DNA of 46,522 nucleotides from Cytophagales bacterium (GCA_028279065.1 JANQSY010000044.1:1-46522); one strand, 5' to 3'. Shown: positions 34,545 through 44,270, numbered from the stretch's first letter. Notes: generated from the letters alone by a model not told the origin. Made by a program: numbers and translations.

Positions 34545-36026
34545 ATGACGGCAAACCCCCAGAAAACCCGGGAAACAGATCCCCTCAAGAGTATCGTAGC
34601 CCATGCCAAGGAATACGGCTTCATCTTTCCCTCAAGCGAGGTATATGATGGGCTTCAGGCGGTTTACGATTATGGGCAAAATGGTGTGGAATTAAAGAAC
34701 AATATCAAAAGACTTTGGTGGAAGACCATGGTCCAGATGAATGAGAATGTTGTTGGTCTTGATTCTGCGATTTTCATGCATCCTACCATCTGGAAGGCAT
34801 CTGGTCATGTGGATAGCTTCAACGATCCTATGATCGATAATAAGGATTCCAAAAAAAGGTACCGTGCAGATGAGCTTATTGAAGCCAGGGCTGAAGAGAT
34901 GAGAGAATCCGGGGATGAAAATGGAGCCGATGAACTTTTGTCCAAGGCAAATGGACTGCTTGACAGGGAAGATCTGGATGGACTGAGAGATCTTATTGTT
35001 GAGCAAGAGATCAAGTGCCCAACTTCAGGAACTGCGAACTGGACGGATGTACGTCAATTCAATTTGATGTTCTCCACCCATATGGGTTCGGTTTCTGATG
35101 ATTCCGATAAGGTCTATCTGAGGCCTGAAACCGCCCAGGGGATATTTGTCAATTACCTGAACGTTCAAAAATCCGGGAGGAAAAAGATCCCTTTCGGGAT
35201 CGCTCAAATCGGAAAGGCCTTCAGAAATGAGATTGTAGCCCGGCAATTCATTTTTAGAATGAGGGAGTTTGAGCAGATGGAGATGCAGTTCTTTGTGCGC
35301 CCCGGAACAGAAATGGGATGGTATGAGGAGTGGATGCAAAAAAGAATGGGCTGGCATAAAGCATTGGGAATTTCAGAGGACTCCCTAAGGTTCCATAAAC
35401 ATGAAAAGCTTGCTCATTATGCCAATGCAGCCAGTGATATTGAATTCAAATTCCCCTTTGGTTTTAAAGAGGTAGAAGGGATCCATTCTAGGACCGACTT
35501 CGATCTTAAGAACCATCAGGAATTTTCAAGGAAGAAGATCTCCTATCACGATCCTGAAACCAACCAATCCTATACCCCATATGTAGTTGAGACCTCCGCA
35601 GGGCTTGACCGACTTTTTCTGATGATGCTTTGTTCATCATTTGTGCAGGAAGAGGTAAAAGATGGGGATAATGTAAAGGAAAGGTTATACCTGAAGTTCC
35701 CTGCTTTCCTAGCACCCAACAAGGCAGCTGTCTTTCCTTTGGTTAAGAAGGATGGACTACCTGAATTGGCCAGGAAACTCTTTGATGAGCTAAAAATGGA
35801 ACATCAGGCTATATACGAGGAACAAGCGGCAATTGGAAAACGCTATACAAGGCAGGATCTAATCGGAACTCCTTATTGCATTACAGTTGATCATGAAAGC
35901 CTTGAAAATCAAACTGTTACTATAAGAGAAAGAGATAGCACAAATCAGGAAAGGATCGCTATTGACAAGGTTCTGGCGTATATCTCGGAAAAGGTTTCAG
36001 ATCAGCAGGTATTGGCTAAGGTCTGA
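34545..36026 (+). CDS. glyS: Glycyl-tRNA synthetase, dimeric alpha2 type
   Basis: Class II synthetase charging tRNA-Gly. 493 residues from ATG 34545, where the family N-terminus (KSIVAHAKEYGFIFPSSEVYDG) begins. The frame is open back to GTG 34308, but that stretch lies across a promoter and an opposing gene. Motifs: GLQAVYDYGQNGVELKNNIKR, LRPETAQGIFVNYLNV (motif 2 region), GIAQIGKAFRNEI, MEMQFFVRPG and VETSAGLDRLFLMML (motif 3 region). The type is the alpha2 form shared with archaea, eukaryotes and Bacteroidota, not the alpha2beta2 GlyQ/GlyS form. rsmI follows after two bases. Confidence 0.97.
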   Translation: MTANPQKTRETDPLKSIVAHAKEYGFIFPSSEVYDGLQAVYDYGQNGVELKNNIKRLWWKTMVQMNENVVGLDSAIFMHPTIWKASGHVDSFNDPMIDNKDSKKRYRADELIEARAEEMRESGDENGADELLSKANGLLDREDLDGLRDLIVEQEIKCPTSGTANWTDVRQFNLMFSTHMGSVSDDSDKVYLRPETAQGIFVNYLNVQKSGRKKIPFGIAQIGKAFRNEIVARQFIFRMREFEQMEMQFFVRPGTEMGWYEEWMQKRMGWHKALGISEDSLRFHKHEKLAHYANAASDIEFKFPFGFKEVEGIHSRTDFDLKNHQEFSRKKISYHDPETNQSYTPYVVETSAGLDRLFLMMLCSSFVQEEVKDGDNVKERLYLKFPAFLAPNKAAVFPLVKKDGLPELARKLFDELKMEHQAIYEEQAAIGKRYTRQDLIGTPYCITVDHESLENQTVTIRERDSTNQERIAIDKVLAYISEKVSDQQVLAKV

Positions 36027-36028
36027 TC

Positions 36029-36703
36029 ATGCTTTTCGTTGTACCCACCCCCATAGGAAATATTGAAGATCTGAGCCCAAGGGCGATCAAGGTCCTGAAC
36101 TCATCAGACCTGATCCTCGCTGAAGACACCCGAACCAGTGGCCAGCTGTTCAAGAGGGTTGGTGTTTCGGTTCCAATGAAAAGCTTTCATATTCATAACG
36201 AGCACAAAAAACTTGATGAGATCATTTCACTTTTGGAATCCGGAAAAAGACTCTCACTTGTTTCGGATGCCGGGACCCCCGGGATCTCAGATCCGGGGTA
36301 CCTGTTGGTGAGGGAATGTGTCGAAAAGGGAATTAAGGTGGACTGCCTTCCCGGGCCCACTTCTTTTGTTCCGGCTTTGGTTGAGTCCGGATTCCCAACG
36401 GACTCCTTCGTATTTGAAGGTTTTCTTCCCAAAAAGAAGGGAAGAAAAACCAGAATAAGCGAGATCCTGGAAGAAAAACGGACTGTGGTTTTTTTTGAAT
36501 CTCCCCACAGGGTGGTCAAGGTCCTCAAAGAAATTCAGGATGCCGGGGGAGGAGAAAGAGAGATCTCCATATCAAGAGAATTGAGCAAGAAGTTTGGAGA
36601 GAGCATTAGAGGAACGGTGCAGGACCTGATCAGTCATTTTGAAGAAAATGAACCAAGAGGTGAGTTCGTCCTGGTCCTGAAAGGATTGGGGAGAAAGGCC
36701 TAG
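36029..36703 (+). CDS. rsmI: 16S rRNA (cytidine-1402-2'-O)-methyltransferase
   Basis: Ribose methyltransferase acting at C1402 in the decoding centre of 16S rRNA. 224 residues, shorter than the ~280 of E. coli because the C-terminal extension is missing, as is common. Family motifs: VVPTPIGNIEDLSPRAI, LAEDTRTSGQL, SDAGTPGISDPGYLL, CLPGPTSFVPALVESGFP and VFFESPHRV. It follows glyS by two bases and ends in a CTAG that is also the stop of polA on the other strand, so the convergent stops overlap by four bases. Confidence 0.96.
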   Translation: MLFVVPTPIGNIEDLSPRAIKVLNSSDLILAEDTRTSGQLFKRVGVSVPMKSFHIHNEHKKLDEIISLLESGKRLSLVSDAGTPGISDPGYLLVRECVEKGIKVDCLPGPTSFVPALVESGFPTDSFVFEGFLPKKKGRKTRISEILEEKRTVVFFESPHRVVKVLKEIQDAGGGEREISISRELSKKFGESIRGTVQDLISHFEENEPRGEFVLVLKGLGRKA

Positions 36704-39504
36704 TGAGCCTCAAGCCAGTTTTTTCCAACTCCCGTACCCACCTCTAAGGGCACCTTGAGTTTCATCGCATTTGACATCAGTTCAGAGACTTTTTTCACCA
36801 ACTTCTTTTCTTCTGATTTCACCATATCGAAAACCAGTTCATCATGAACCTGAAGGATCATCCTTGACCTCAATTTTTCCTTTATCATCCAATCATGAAT
36901 ATTGATCATTGCGATCTTGATCAAGTCCGCTGCACTTCCCTGAATAGGTGCGTTGATGGCGTTTCTTTCTGCAAAACCCCGCTGGGTTTGATTTCTTGAA
37001 TTGATCTCGGGTAAGGTCCTTCTTCTACCCAAAATGGTTTCAACATATTCCTGGTCCCTGGCCTTGGCTATCACATCGTCCATGTACTTTTTCACCAAAG
37101 GGAATTGTTTGAAATACTCATCGATCAGGGCTGATGCTTCTTTTCTTGGGATATTCAGTCTCTGGGATAATCCAAATGCGGAAATACCATATATGATCCC
37201 AAAGTTCGCCACCTTAGCCCTTCGCCGCATTTCCGGAGTAACTTCATCGATCTTCACATGGTTGATCTTACTTGCCGTCATTGAATGGATGTCCAGACCT
37301 TCGGCAAATGATTTGATCATGGTCTTGTCCCCGGAGAAATCTGCCATGATCCGCAGTTCGATCTGGGAGTAATCAGCAGAAAGGATCTGATGATCATCGG
37401 AACTAGGGATAAATGCCTTTCTTATTTCCCTGCCTTTCTCCGTTCGGATTGGAATGTTCTGAAGATTTGGGTTTGTGGAGCTTAATCGGCCTGTAGCAGC
37501 TACTGTTTGATTATAGGAGGTATGGATCTTGCCATCCCTTTTTGAGATCAAAGTGGGCAAGGCATCCACATAGGTGGATTTGAGTTTTTGTACCTCCCGG
37601 AAGGTAAGGATGTCGGCCACTATCTCATGCTCACCGGCCAACCTGATTAGAACATCTTCCCCAGTAGCATATTGTCCTGTCTTGGTCTTTTTCGGATCCT
37701 TTAGGATCTTCATTTGGCCAAAAAGGATGTCTCCCATTTGCCTTGGCGAATTGATATTGAATTCCTGACCCGCTGCCTTGTGTATCCTCTTTTGCATTTC
37801 CAGGGCCTCGGTCTCCAATTCCTTGCTCATGATGGCCAGTGCATCGGTATCGATCCTTACACCGGTATTTTCCATATCGGCAAGGACCCTGACCAGGGGG
37901 ACTTCAACCTCCTCAAACAGCTTTTTCAACTTTTCATCCTGAAGCTGGGGTTCGATCTTTTGCTTTAATCTTAGCGTGATATCCGCATCTTCAGCAGCAT
38001 ATTCCTTGATCTTTTGTACGGGGACATCCCGCATGCTTCCCTGGGTTCCGGATTTCTTCCCGATCAGCTCTTCTATTGAAATGGGTTTGTAATTCAGAAA
38101 TTTTTCTGAGAGGATGTCCATGTTATGCCGACCCTCGGGCTGGATCAGGTAGTGGGCAAGCATGGTATCAAACAAGGGCCCTTTTACCTCGATCCCATAA
38201 TTGCTGAGTACGAGGATATCATACTTAATATTCTGACCAATCTTTCTGATGCTTTCGTTAGTCAAAGAGGGGATCAACGGATCCAGGATCTTTTTTGCTT
38301 TTTTGGGATCCTCAGGTAACGGGATGTAATACGCTTCCCCCACGAGGTAACTGAACGAGATCCCAACCAACTCAGCTTCGGTTGGGTTGATCGAAGTTGT
38401 TTCAGTATCGAAGGCGAACTCGGATTGAAGATCCAGGTACCTACCCAGTTCTTTTATGTCTTCAGGTTCGGTCACCGCCCTGTAATCATGAATGTAATCA
38501 TTGATGGTTTCAAGGGAGGATGTTTCAGCCTCTTCTTCGCTATGTTCTTTTTCAGCCGAAAAAATCCCAAGTTGCTGGTCATCCGACTTAGGCGGAGCTG
38601 ATTTGGCAGGGCTGGCTGAAGCTGGTTGCTCTCCGAACAAACGTCTGGCAATGGTCCGGAATTCGAGTTCTTCGAAGATCTTTTGGAGTTCTTCCTTATT
38701 CGGTTCCTGTTTCAGGAGTTCCTCTGCTTCAAAATTTACAGGAGACTCAATATTGATGGTTGCAAGGCTTTTTGATAAGACAGCCATATCCTTGTTGTCC
38801 CTGAGTTTTTCTCCCAATTTTCCCTGGATCTCATCAGCATGCACGACCAGGTTTTCAACTGTATCATATTCGGCGATCAACTTTTGGGCAGTCTTTTCAC
38901 CCACACCAGGAACACCTGGAATATTGTCAACGGCGTCTCCCTGTAAGCCAAGTATATCGGTGACCTGATCAATTCTCTTGATATTCCATTTTGCCAGGAC
39001 CTCGTTTACTCCTAGAACGTCAACACCTCTACCTGCAAATGCGGGTTTATACAGGTAAACATTCTCCCTTACAAGCTGGCTGTAGTCCTTGTCCGAAGTC
39101 ATCATATAAACCTCGAAATCATCGGTTGCCTTTGATGCCAGAGTTCCTATCAGATCATCCGCCTCGAAGCCTTCAACTCCGTAAAGAGGAATATTGAATG
39201 CCTTTACGATCTTAAAAATCCAGGGGATGTTCTGCTCGATCTCCTCCGGAGGAGCATCCCTGTTAGCCTTGTAATCGGGGAATTCCTTATGCCTGAAGGT
39301 AGGTCCCTTCATATCCGTTGCTACCCCTATATGAGAAGGTTTCTGATTCAAGAGGATATCCAAAAGGGAATTTGTAAACCCGAAGGTAGCCCCTGTGTTC
39401 ATACCCTTGGAATTGATCCTGGGGTTCTTTGAAAATGCAAAATGAGCCCTGAAGATCAGAGCCATGGCATCCAATAAAAAAAGCTTGTGTTTACCTTCGG
39501 GCAT
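36700..39504 (-). CDS. polA: DNA polymerase I
   Basis: Repair and Okazaki-fragment polymerase of 934 residues with all three activities. Residues ~1-295 form the 5'-3' exonuclease (GVATDMKGPTFRHKEFPDYK, TSDKDYSQL, GDAVDNIPGVPGVGEKTA). The 3'-5' proofreading domain is intact: DTET near 366, GQNIKYD near 421 and the YxxxD motif in EYAAEDADITL near 505. The polymerase part has motif A DYSQIELRIMADFSG near 710, motif B RRAKVANFGIIYGIS near 763 and motif C VHDELVFD near 886. It stands alone; the 49-base gap to the next gene carries TAAATTTA, one base off the -7 consensus. Confidence 0.97.
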   Translation of the reverse strand: MPEGKHKLFLLDAMALIFRAHFAFSKNPRINSKGMNTGATFGFTNSLLDILLNQKPSHIGVATDMKGPTFRHKEFPDYKANRDAPPEEIEQNIPWIFKIVKAFNIPLYGVEGFEADDLIGTLASKATDDFEVYMMTSDKDYSQLVRENVYLYKPAFAGRGVDVLGVNEVLAKWNIKRIDQVTDILGLQGDAVDNIPGVPGVGEKTAQKLIAEYDTVENLVVHADEIQGKLGEKLRDNKDMAVLSKSLATINIESPVNFEAEELLKQEPNKEELQKIFEELEFRTIARRLFGEQPASASPAKSAPPKSDDQQLGIFSAEKEHSEEEAETSSLETINDYIHDYRAVTEPEDIKELGRYLDLQSEFAFDTETTSINPTEAELVGISFSYLVGEAYYIPLPEDPKKAKKILDPLIPSLTNESIRKIGQNIKYDILVLSNYGIEVKGPLFDTMLAHYLIQPEGRHNMDILSEKFLNYKPISIEELIGKKSGTQGSMRDVPVQKIKEYAAEDADITLRLKQKIEPQLQDEKLKKLFEEVEVPLVRVLADMENTGVRIDTDALAIMSKELETEALEMQKRIHKAAGQEFNINSPRQMGDILFGQMKILKDPKKTKTGQYATGEDVLIRLAGEHEIVADILTFREVQKLKSTYVDALPTLISKRDGKIHTSYNQTVAATGRLSSTNPNLQNIPIRTEKGREIRKAFIPSSDDHQILSADYSQIELRIMADFSGDKTMIKSFAEGLDIHSMTASKINHVKIDEVTPEMRRRAKVANFGIIYGISAFGLSQRLNIPRKEASALIDEYFKQFPLVKKYMDDVIAKARDQEYVETILGRRRTLPEINSRNQTQRGFAERNAINAPIQGSAADLIKIAMINIHDWMIKEKLRSRMILQVHDELVFDMVKSEEKKLVKKVSELMSNAMKLKVPLEVGTGVGKNWLEAH

Positions 39505-39553
39505 GTCTGGCTGAAATGTGGAGTTTTAAATTTAGTATTATTGGATTAGCGGC

Positions 39554-40798
39554 GTGACGACTATCGATAATTTTCGAAAAATGCTTTTGGCCCGGCTTGG
39601 AGTTCTTTCAAAGCACAAGAGCTTTCTCTGGATCTTTCTTGGTTTATTTCTCGTTCTTGGACTGATTTTTACCCAGTTCTTTTCAATCTCCGCCTACCAT
39701 GATGAAAGGCATTTTCTTGAAAACATAATCTACTTTTCACAGACTCCCTTCCTGACCGCCATCAAGGACTACCCCGAAGTAACCCCCCCCTTGTTTTATT
39801 CCTCTTATGCCATTTGGGGGAAGATCGGTGAGTTGAATCTGCCATGGTTGAGGTCATTATCTCTGCTTTTTTCAATTTCTTCGATCCTTATCCTGACCCG
39901 GATCTTTAAATGGGAATTCTCAGATTCAGGATCCTGGAAGTTCTTCTTACTGATACTTCTTTTTAATCCATATTTTCTCGGGTCCTCATTCCTGGTCTAT
40001 ACCGATATCCTGGCATTTTTCTTCCTGGTTTTGCTTATCTATGGGATCAACAGGAAGATTCTCTGGCTGATCCTCATTGCCTCAATGGGCGGACTGCTAA
40101 CCCGCCAATATCTGGTTTTCGCATCTCTTGCTGCAGGAATTTGGATGATGATAAATTACTATAGGTCGCGGGATAGCTTTTATCTGATCGGTTCACTCGT
40201 TACACTGATCTCAACCTTCCCAATACTTTGGCTTTTCAAGATCTGGGGCGGTTTTGCCCCGGTCTCGGGTTTGGAAAAATGGAACCCGGGAGACGGATTT
40301 GCATTTCATCCGGGATACTTTTCAGGCTACATCGCCGTCCTTCCCATTTATCTTTGCCCTCTTTTTCTTTTCAAACCACTGGTACTCAAGCGAAGGCAAG
40401 TTTTCATCTTAATTCCTGCGTTGGTTTGGTATCTGATTTTTCCTGTTCAGGCTTCAGACGTAGCCAAAGAACAGTTGGGAATAGAAACTATAGGTTGGAT
40501 GCATAAAGTTTTGAAAATGGGCTTGGGAGATGGTTTAATGCTTGAAATAGTTTTGGGAACACTCTTTTGTCTGGGGGCGATCTGGATTTCTCAGATCATT
40601 TGGGTATCCGGAAAGGATACAGGCTTTGGTTTGTTCTTAAAACTCGCGATCCTGGCATTCCTATTTATTATGCCCTTCTCTTATCAGGTTTGGGAGAAAT
40701 ACCTGATTTCATTGATTCCATTGATATTGCTCCTTGCAGCTTATTCAGCTACTGAAAGATCACCTCGATCGAGTATTGCTCAGGGTCAAGGAGAATGA
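39554..40798 (+). CDS. Polytopic membrane protein, probably GT-C-type glycosyltransferase
   Basis: 414 residues with about ten membrane helices. The first luminal/periplasmic loop after helix 1 carries acidic residues (SAYHDERHFLEN), followed by YPEVTPPLFYSSYAIW. This layout is that of GT-C fold enzymes using polyprenyl-phosphate sugars, and the loop is weakly like DIE2/ALG10. Exact family is uncertain. Start: GTG 39554, or ATG 39581 which begins nine residues later, just before the first helix. Its last 50 bases overlap the convergent lipoprotein gene. It would act at the inner membrane on a lipid-linked or protein acceptor. Confidence 0.75.
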   Translation: MTTIDNFRKMLLARLGVLSKHKSFLWIFLGLFLVLGLIFTQFFSISAYHDERHFLENIIYFSQTPFLTAIKDYPEVTPPLFYSSYAIWGKIGELNLPWLRSLSLLFSISSILILTRIFKWEFSDSGSWKFFLLILLFNPYFLGSSFLVYTDILAFFFLVLLIYGINRKILWLILIASMGGLLTRQYLVFASLAAGIWMMINYYRSRDSFYLIGSLVTLISTFPILWLFKIWGGFAPVSGLEKWNPGDGFAFHPGYFSGYIAVLPIYLCPLFLFKPLVLKRRQVFILIPALVWYLIFPVQASDVAKEQLGIETIGWMHKVLKMGLGDGLMLEIVLGTLFCLGAIWISQIIWVSGKDTGFGLFLKLAILAFLFIMPFSYQVWEKYLISLIPLILLLAAYSATERSPRSSIAQGQGE

Positions 40799-41297
40799 CC
40801 TTCTTGTCGAAGTTCAATTTATAACTTCGGATCATTTGCCTGGGTCCCAGATTGACCTCCAATGTGGATCTGGATCGGTAGAGCCAGTTTTTCCTTTCCT
40901 TAAGGGTGTAGATTGCTTTGACATCGCCTGATCCTGAGTACAATACCTTTTGTTCCTTAATGTCCAATCTGGTATTCTCCGCCCTCAAAGAATAAACAAG
41001 CATCCCTTCAGAGGAGTCCTTAACGTACTCTCCCTGGTTTACATTTTTGTCAAGTTCATATTCCAAAAGGATTTCCAATTCGGCCGCCCATTTCGGATCC
41101 TCAATGGTTCTTTCCTCTTTTCTGTTTTGGTCTGTCAATATCTTTTTGAGGAACCCATTCTTTAAAGTCAGAAGTGAATCCTGATCATGAACAAAGGCTT
41201 CCATGCTGAAGAACTTCATTCTTTCACCTGAAATTGGTTTTTCCTGGCAACCTATAATAAGAAGAACCAGAAGGCAAGAAAGTATTCGGATCTTCAA
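40749..41297 (-). CDS. Small lipoprotein of unknown function
   Basis: 182 residues. A lipoprotein signal (LKIRILSCLLVLLIIGC) ends in a lipobox Cys at residue 17, followed by QEKPISGE. The mature part has mixed strands and helices, resembling LptC-like beta-jellyroll proteins only in general composition (SMEAFVHDQDSLLTLK, YSGSGDVKAIYTLKER). I do not assign it. The start is taken as TTG 41297, one base after the gpmA stop; a further TTG at 41321 lies inside gpmA. Its last 50 bases overlap the end of the convergent membrane-protein gene. Confidence 0.65.
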   Translation of the reverse strand: MKIRILSCLLVLLIIGCQEKPISGERMKFFSMEAFVHDQDSLLTLKNGFLKKILTDQNRKEERTIEDPKWAAELEILLEYELDKNVNQGEYVKDSSEGMLVYSLRAENTRLDIKEQKVLYSGSGDVKAIYTLKERKNWLYRSRSTLEVNLGPRQMIRSYKLNFDKKVILLDPEQYSIEVIFQ

Positions 41298-41298
41298 A

Positions 41299-42042
41299 TC
41301 AAGCTTTTCCCTGCTGGGCAACTTTTTCCATTGCCTTTTTGATCGCGTCCTGGTCTCCCAGATAATAACTCTTTATGGGCTTTAAATTCTCATCTAGTTC
41401 GTATACCAGGGGTACACCTGTTGGGATGTTGACCTTTAGTATCTCTTCAGGGCTAAGTCCATCAAGGTATTGAACCAGAGCCCTCAGACTGTTACCATGT
41501 GCAGAAATAATGATCCTTTTGCCAGCCTTGAGATCTGGAATAAGGCTTTTTTCAATAAAAGGCATCATCCTTTTCACCGTTAGCAAAAGGCTTTCGGTCA
41601 ATGGAAGTTCTTCTTCGCTGAGCTGTTCGTACCTGGGATCATTGCCCGGAAAACGTTCATCGGTCCTTTCAAGTGAAGGAGGAGGAACATCATAACTTCT
41701 TCTCCAGATCAAAACCTGATCTTCGCCGTATTCCTTTGCGGTTTCAGCCTTGTTCAATCCTTGCAAGGCTCCGTAATGCCTTTCATTCAACCTCCAAAGC
41801 TTTGAAACAGGGATCCATAACTGGTCCATTTCTTCCAGGGCAAAATTCAGGGTCCTTATAGCCCTTTTTAGTACCGAGGTATAAGCCAGGTCAAAGACAA
41901 AACCATCCTCTCGAAGCAATTTTCCTGAATTTTTTGCCTGCTCAACCCCGAGTTCCGTAAGATCCACATCCTTCCATCCTGTGAATCTGTTTTCTTTATT
42001 CCATTGGCTTTCGCCGTGCCTCAGAAGTACTAGCTTTTGCAT
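41299..42042 (-). CDS. gpmA: 2,3-bisphosphoglycerate-dependent phosphoglycerate mutase
   Basis: Glycolytic enzyme interconverting 3- and 2-phosphoglycerate via a phosphohistidine. 247 residues. The active site is [18 protein letters not shown] (His 9), with [29 protein letters not shown], and the second His in [16 protein letters not shown]. It is the cofactor-dependent dPGM type. A -7 box lies 14 bases upstream, and the lipoprotein gene follows after one base. Confidence 0.97.
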   Translation of the reverse strand: MQKLVLLRHGESQWNKENRFTGWKDVDLTELGVEQAKNSGKLLREDGFVFDLAYTSVLKRAIRTLNFALEEMDQLWIPVSKLWRLNERHYGALQGLNKAETAKEYGEDQVLIWRRSYDVPPPSLERTDERFPGNDPRYEQLSEEELPLTESLLLTVKRMMPFIEKSLIPDLKAGKRIIISAHGNSLRALVQYLDGLSPEEILKVNIPTGVPLVYELDENLKPIKSYYLGDQDAIKKAMEKVAQQGKA

Positions 42043-42056
42043 AGGTGAATTTTCGG

Positions 42057-42064
42057 CAAAAATA
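42057..42064 (-). promoter_or_regulatory. Bacteroidota -7 box for gpmA
   Basis: The minus strand reads TATTTTTG then CCG (exact TAnnTTTG), ending 14 bases before the gpmA ATG in the 39-base gap after chrA. Confidence 0.5.
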
Positions 42065-42081
42065 CAGAAATGGAGGTGGCC

Positions 42082-43254
42082 CTACAGGACTATTCCCAAA
42101 ACAATTCCACCGATAATTATATACGGAGCGGGGATCTTGGAAAAGGCAAGAAGAATATAGGTGAGGACAATGATGCCGATGTTCAAAGGCGATATTGGAA
42201 TAGGATCAAAAAGACTGATGGCAGCAGCAATGACCATCCCTGATGCTGCTGCATTAATCCCCTCCAGGGAGGCCCGGATGATCCGGTATTTTTTCAATTG
42301 CTCCCAAACCCCGGTGGCAAAGAAGATCATAAAGGTCCCGGGTAGAAAGATCCCTGTAGAAGCCAAGAAAGCCGTAAGGATCTCCCCTGGAAGTCCAAAT
42401 TCCCTTACCGAAAGTGCTCCAATAAATGAGGAAAAAGAAAAGACCGGTCCTGGTACGGCCTGGACAAACCCCCATCCTGTCAAAAACTCAGAAGAACTCA
42501 GATATTCCTTGTATTCCACGAATTCCGTATAGAGGTATGGGATGAGAACCTGCCCTCCGCCAAAGATTATGGTGCCATTTCTGTAAAAATTCTCGAAAAG
42601 TAAGATGAATCGGGATTTTGTTACCGCTCCAAGGGTAGCTGCAGCGATCAGAATGAAAAAGAAAAGAAACAGATTCCCCCACCTGAACCTAAGTTTTTCC
42701 TTTTCCTCTACCGGATGTTGTTTGTATTTCCAGGCTGTGGCGAAGCCCCCGGCAATGATCAGTATTGGAAAGACCCAGGGATTATTCACGAAATAGGAGA
42801 CGATGGCGGAAATGACCATCAATGCACCTCCCCAATTGCTTTGAACCACCTTGGAACTGATCCTGATGGCAGCAAATGCTACAAAACCTACTGCTATGGG
42901 AAGCACGTATTTTGTGAACTCCATGCTTCCACCCATTTCTCCCCAATAAGAAATAAACACTCCTGCAGCCGTCATGATCATAACGGCGGGCAATGCCCAT
43001 ACGATCAGGGTCAGGTAGGCCAGGTTTGGGCCTCCCTTTTGATACCCCACCGCTGTGATAGTCTGGGTTGAGGTTGGTCCGGGTAGCACCTGGCAAAGTG
43101 CCAGTAATTCGATCAGCTCTTCTTCAGATAAATAAGCCCTCTTTTTGACAAGGACATCCAGAAAAAGACCAATATGAGCCTGAGGTCCCCCAAAAGCAGT
43201 GAGGGATAAAAGAAAAACGTCTTTAAGGAAAATTGTATTCCTGGTCTTTCTCAA
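42082..43254 (-). CDS. chrA: Chromate transporter family protein
   Basis: 390-residue inner-membrane protein made of two homologous ChrA halves, about ten helices. First half: LTAFGGPQAHIGLF and ALCQVLPGPTSTQTITAVGYQKGGP. Second half: FGGGQVLIPYLYTEFV and WGFVQAVPGPVFSFSSFIGA. The family exports chromate by proton-driven exchange, but many members have unknown anion substrates. The start codon is TTG 43254; an in-frame TAG lies two codons upstream, so no longer start is possible. It sits 11 bases after the oxygenase gene. Confidence 0.93.
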   Translation of the reverse strand: MRKTRNTIFLKDVFLLSLTAFGGPQAHIGLFLDVLVKKRAYLSEEELIELLALCQVLPGPTSTQTITAVGYQKGGPNLAYLTLIVWALPAVMIMTAAGVFISYWGEMGGSMEFTKYVLPIAVGFVAFAAIRISSKVVQSNWGGALMVISAIVSYFVNNPWVFPILIIAGGFATAWKYKQHPVEEKEKLRFRWGNLFLFFFILIAAATLGAVTKSRFILLFENFYRNGTIIFGGGQVLIPYLYTEFVEYKEYLSSSEFLTGWGFVQAVPGPVFSFSSFIGALSVREFGLPGEILTAFLASTGIFLPGTFMIFFATGVWEQLKKYRIIRASLEGINAAASGMVIAAAISLFDPIPISPLNIGIIVLTYILLAFSKIPAPYIIIGGIVLGIVL

Positions 43255-43265
43255 ATCCTATTTAT

Positions 43266-44246
43266 TCATTTCAAGCCTATTTCTTTTAGCCTTTGGTCAA
43301 GGAACTCTCCGGCCGAAATATCCGGGTATGCCTTTGGATGTTCAGGGTCTATGCAGTTTTCAAGGCAGCTCAGGTCCATTTCTGACCTTGGGTGCATGAA
43401 AAATGGCATTGAATACCTGGGAAGATGTAGTTTCTCTTTTGGGGGATTCACAACCCTATGCCTGGTGGAGGTGAGTTTATTGTTGGTCAGGCGTTCCAAC
43501 ATATCTCCAACATTGATCACAATATGTTCAGGAAGTGCCGTAATGGGTATCCAGGCACCATCTTTCCTCAAAACCTCAAGCCCTTCCGCACTTGCACCCA
43601 TCAACAAGGTTATCAGGTTAATGTCTCCGTGTTCTGCAGCCCTTACAGCCCCTTCTTCTATTTTGGAGTTATCCTGAATCGGGAAATAATGGATGGCCCT
43701 TAGTATGCTGTTCCCATTGCTGACCTTATCGAAAAAGTATTCGGGCTCAAGATTAAGGAAGATAGCTATGGCCTGTAATATAGATTTACCGGTTGACTCA
43801 AAGGTTTCGTACACCTTTTCAGAAATCTCCTGGATCCCATCCACCTCCCGTGGCCAGATGTTGTTGGGGTATTCCCGGAAGATGCTGTCATCCCCTTTTT
43901 TAAGCTGCCCAATCTGAAAAAACTCCTTCAAATCCCCTACAGTACGGCCTTTGGCATGTTCAACTCCCTTTCCGGTGTAGCCCCGTTGGCCTGCCAGCCC
44001 TTCCTCACAGTATTGCATTTTGGTTTGGCTATTTAGGGCAAAGAATTCTTTCCATGCTCCGTATAATTTCTCTCTGGTTTCCTCCTCCAGACCATGATTC
44101 TTTACGGCAACAAAACCAATCTCGGTGAATGCCTTACCAAGTTTCTTTACAAACTCGGATTTTTCATTCGAAGATCCCGTGGTGAATTTTTGCAGGTCAA
44201 CCGTAGCAATCTCTGTAAACAAACTATGGCCGGTATTTTCATCCAT
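43266..44246 (-). CDS. 2-oxoglutarate/Fe(II)-dependent oxygenase of the isopenicillin N synthase family
   Basis: 326-residue cytoplasmic enzyme. The N-terminal DIOX_N part reads EIATVDLQKFT and FTEIGFVAVKNHGLE. The core carries the iron ligands HxD (HGDINLITLL, near residue 206) and a distal His (TSTRHRVVNP, near 261), with the 2OG-binding Arg in RYSMPFF near 276. Substrate is unknown; bacterial relatives oxidise small molecules and only a few make antibiotics. It lies 24 bases after recO and 11 bases before chrA. Confidence 0.92.
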   Translation of the reverse strand: MDENTGHSLFTEIATVDLQKFTTGSSNEKSEFVKKLGKAFTEIGFVAVKNHGLEEETREKLYGAWKEFFALNSQTKMQYCEEGLAGQRGYTGKGVEHAKGRTVGDLKEFFQIGQLKKGDDSIFREYPNNIWPREVDGIQEISEKVYETFESTGKSILQAIAIFLNLEPEYFFDKVSNGNSILRAIHYFPIQDNSKIEEGAVRAAEHGDINLITLLMGASAEGLEVLRKDGAWIPITALPEHIVINVGDMLERLTNNKLTSTRHRVVNPPKEKLHLPRYSMPFFMHPRSEMDLSCLENCIDPEHPKAYPDISAGEFLDQRLKEIGLK

Positions 44247-44270
44247 TTCTCAACGATATTTTATTGGTAA

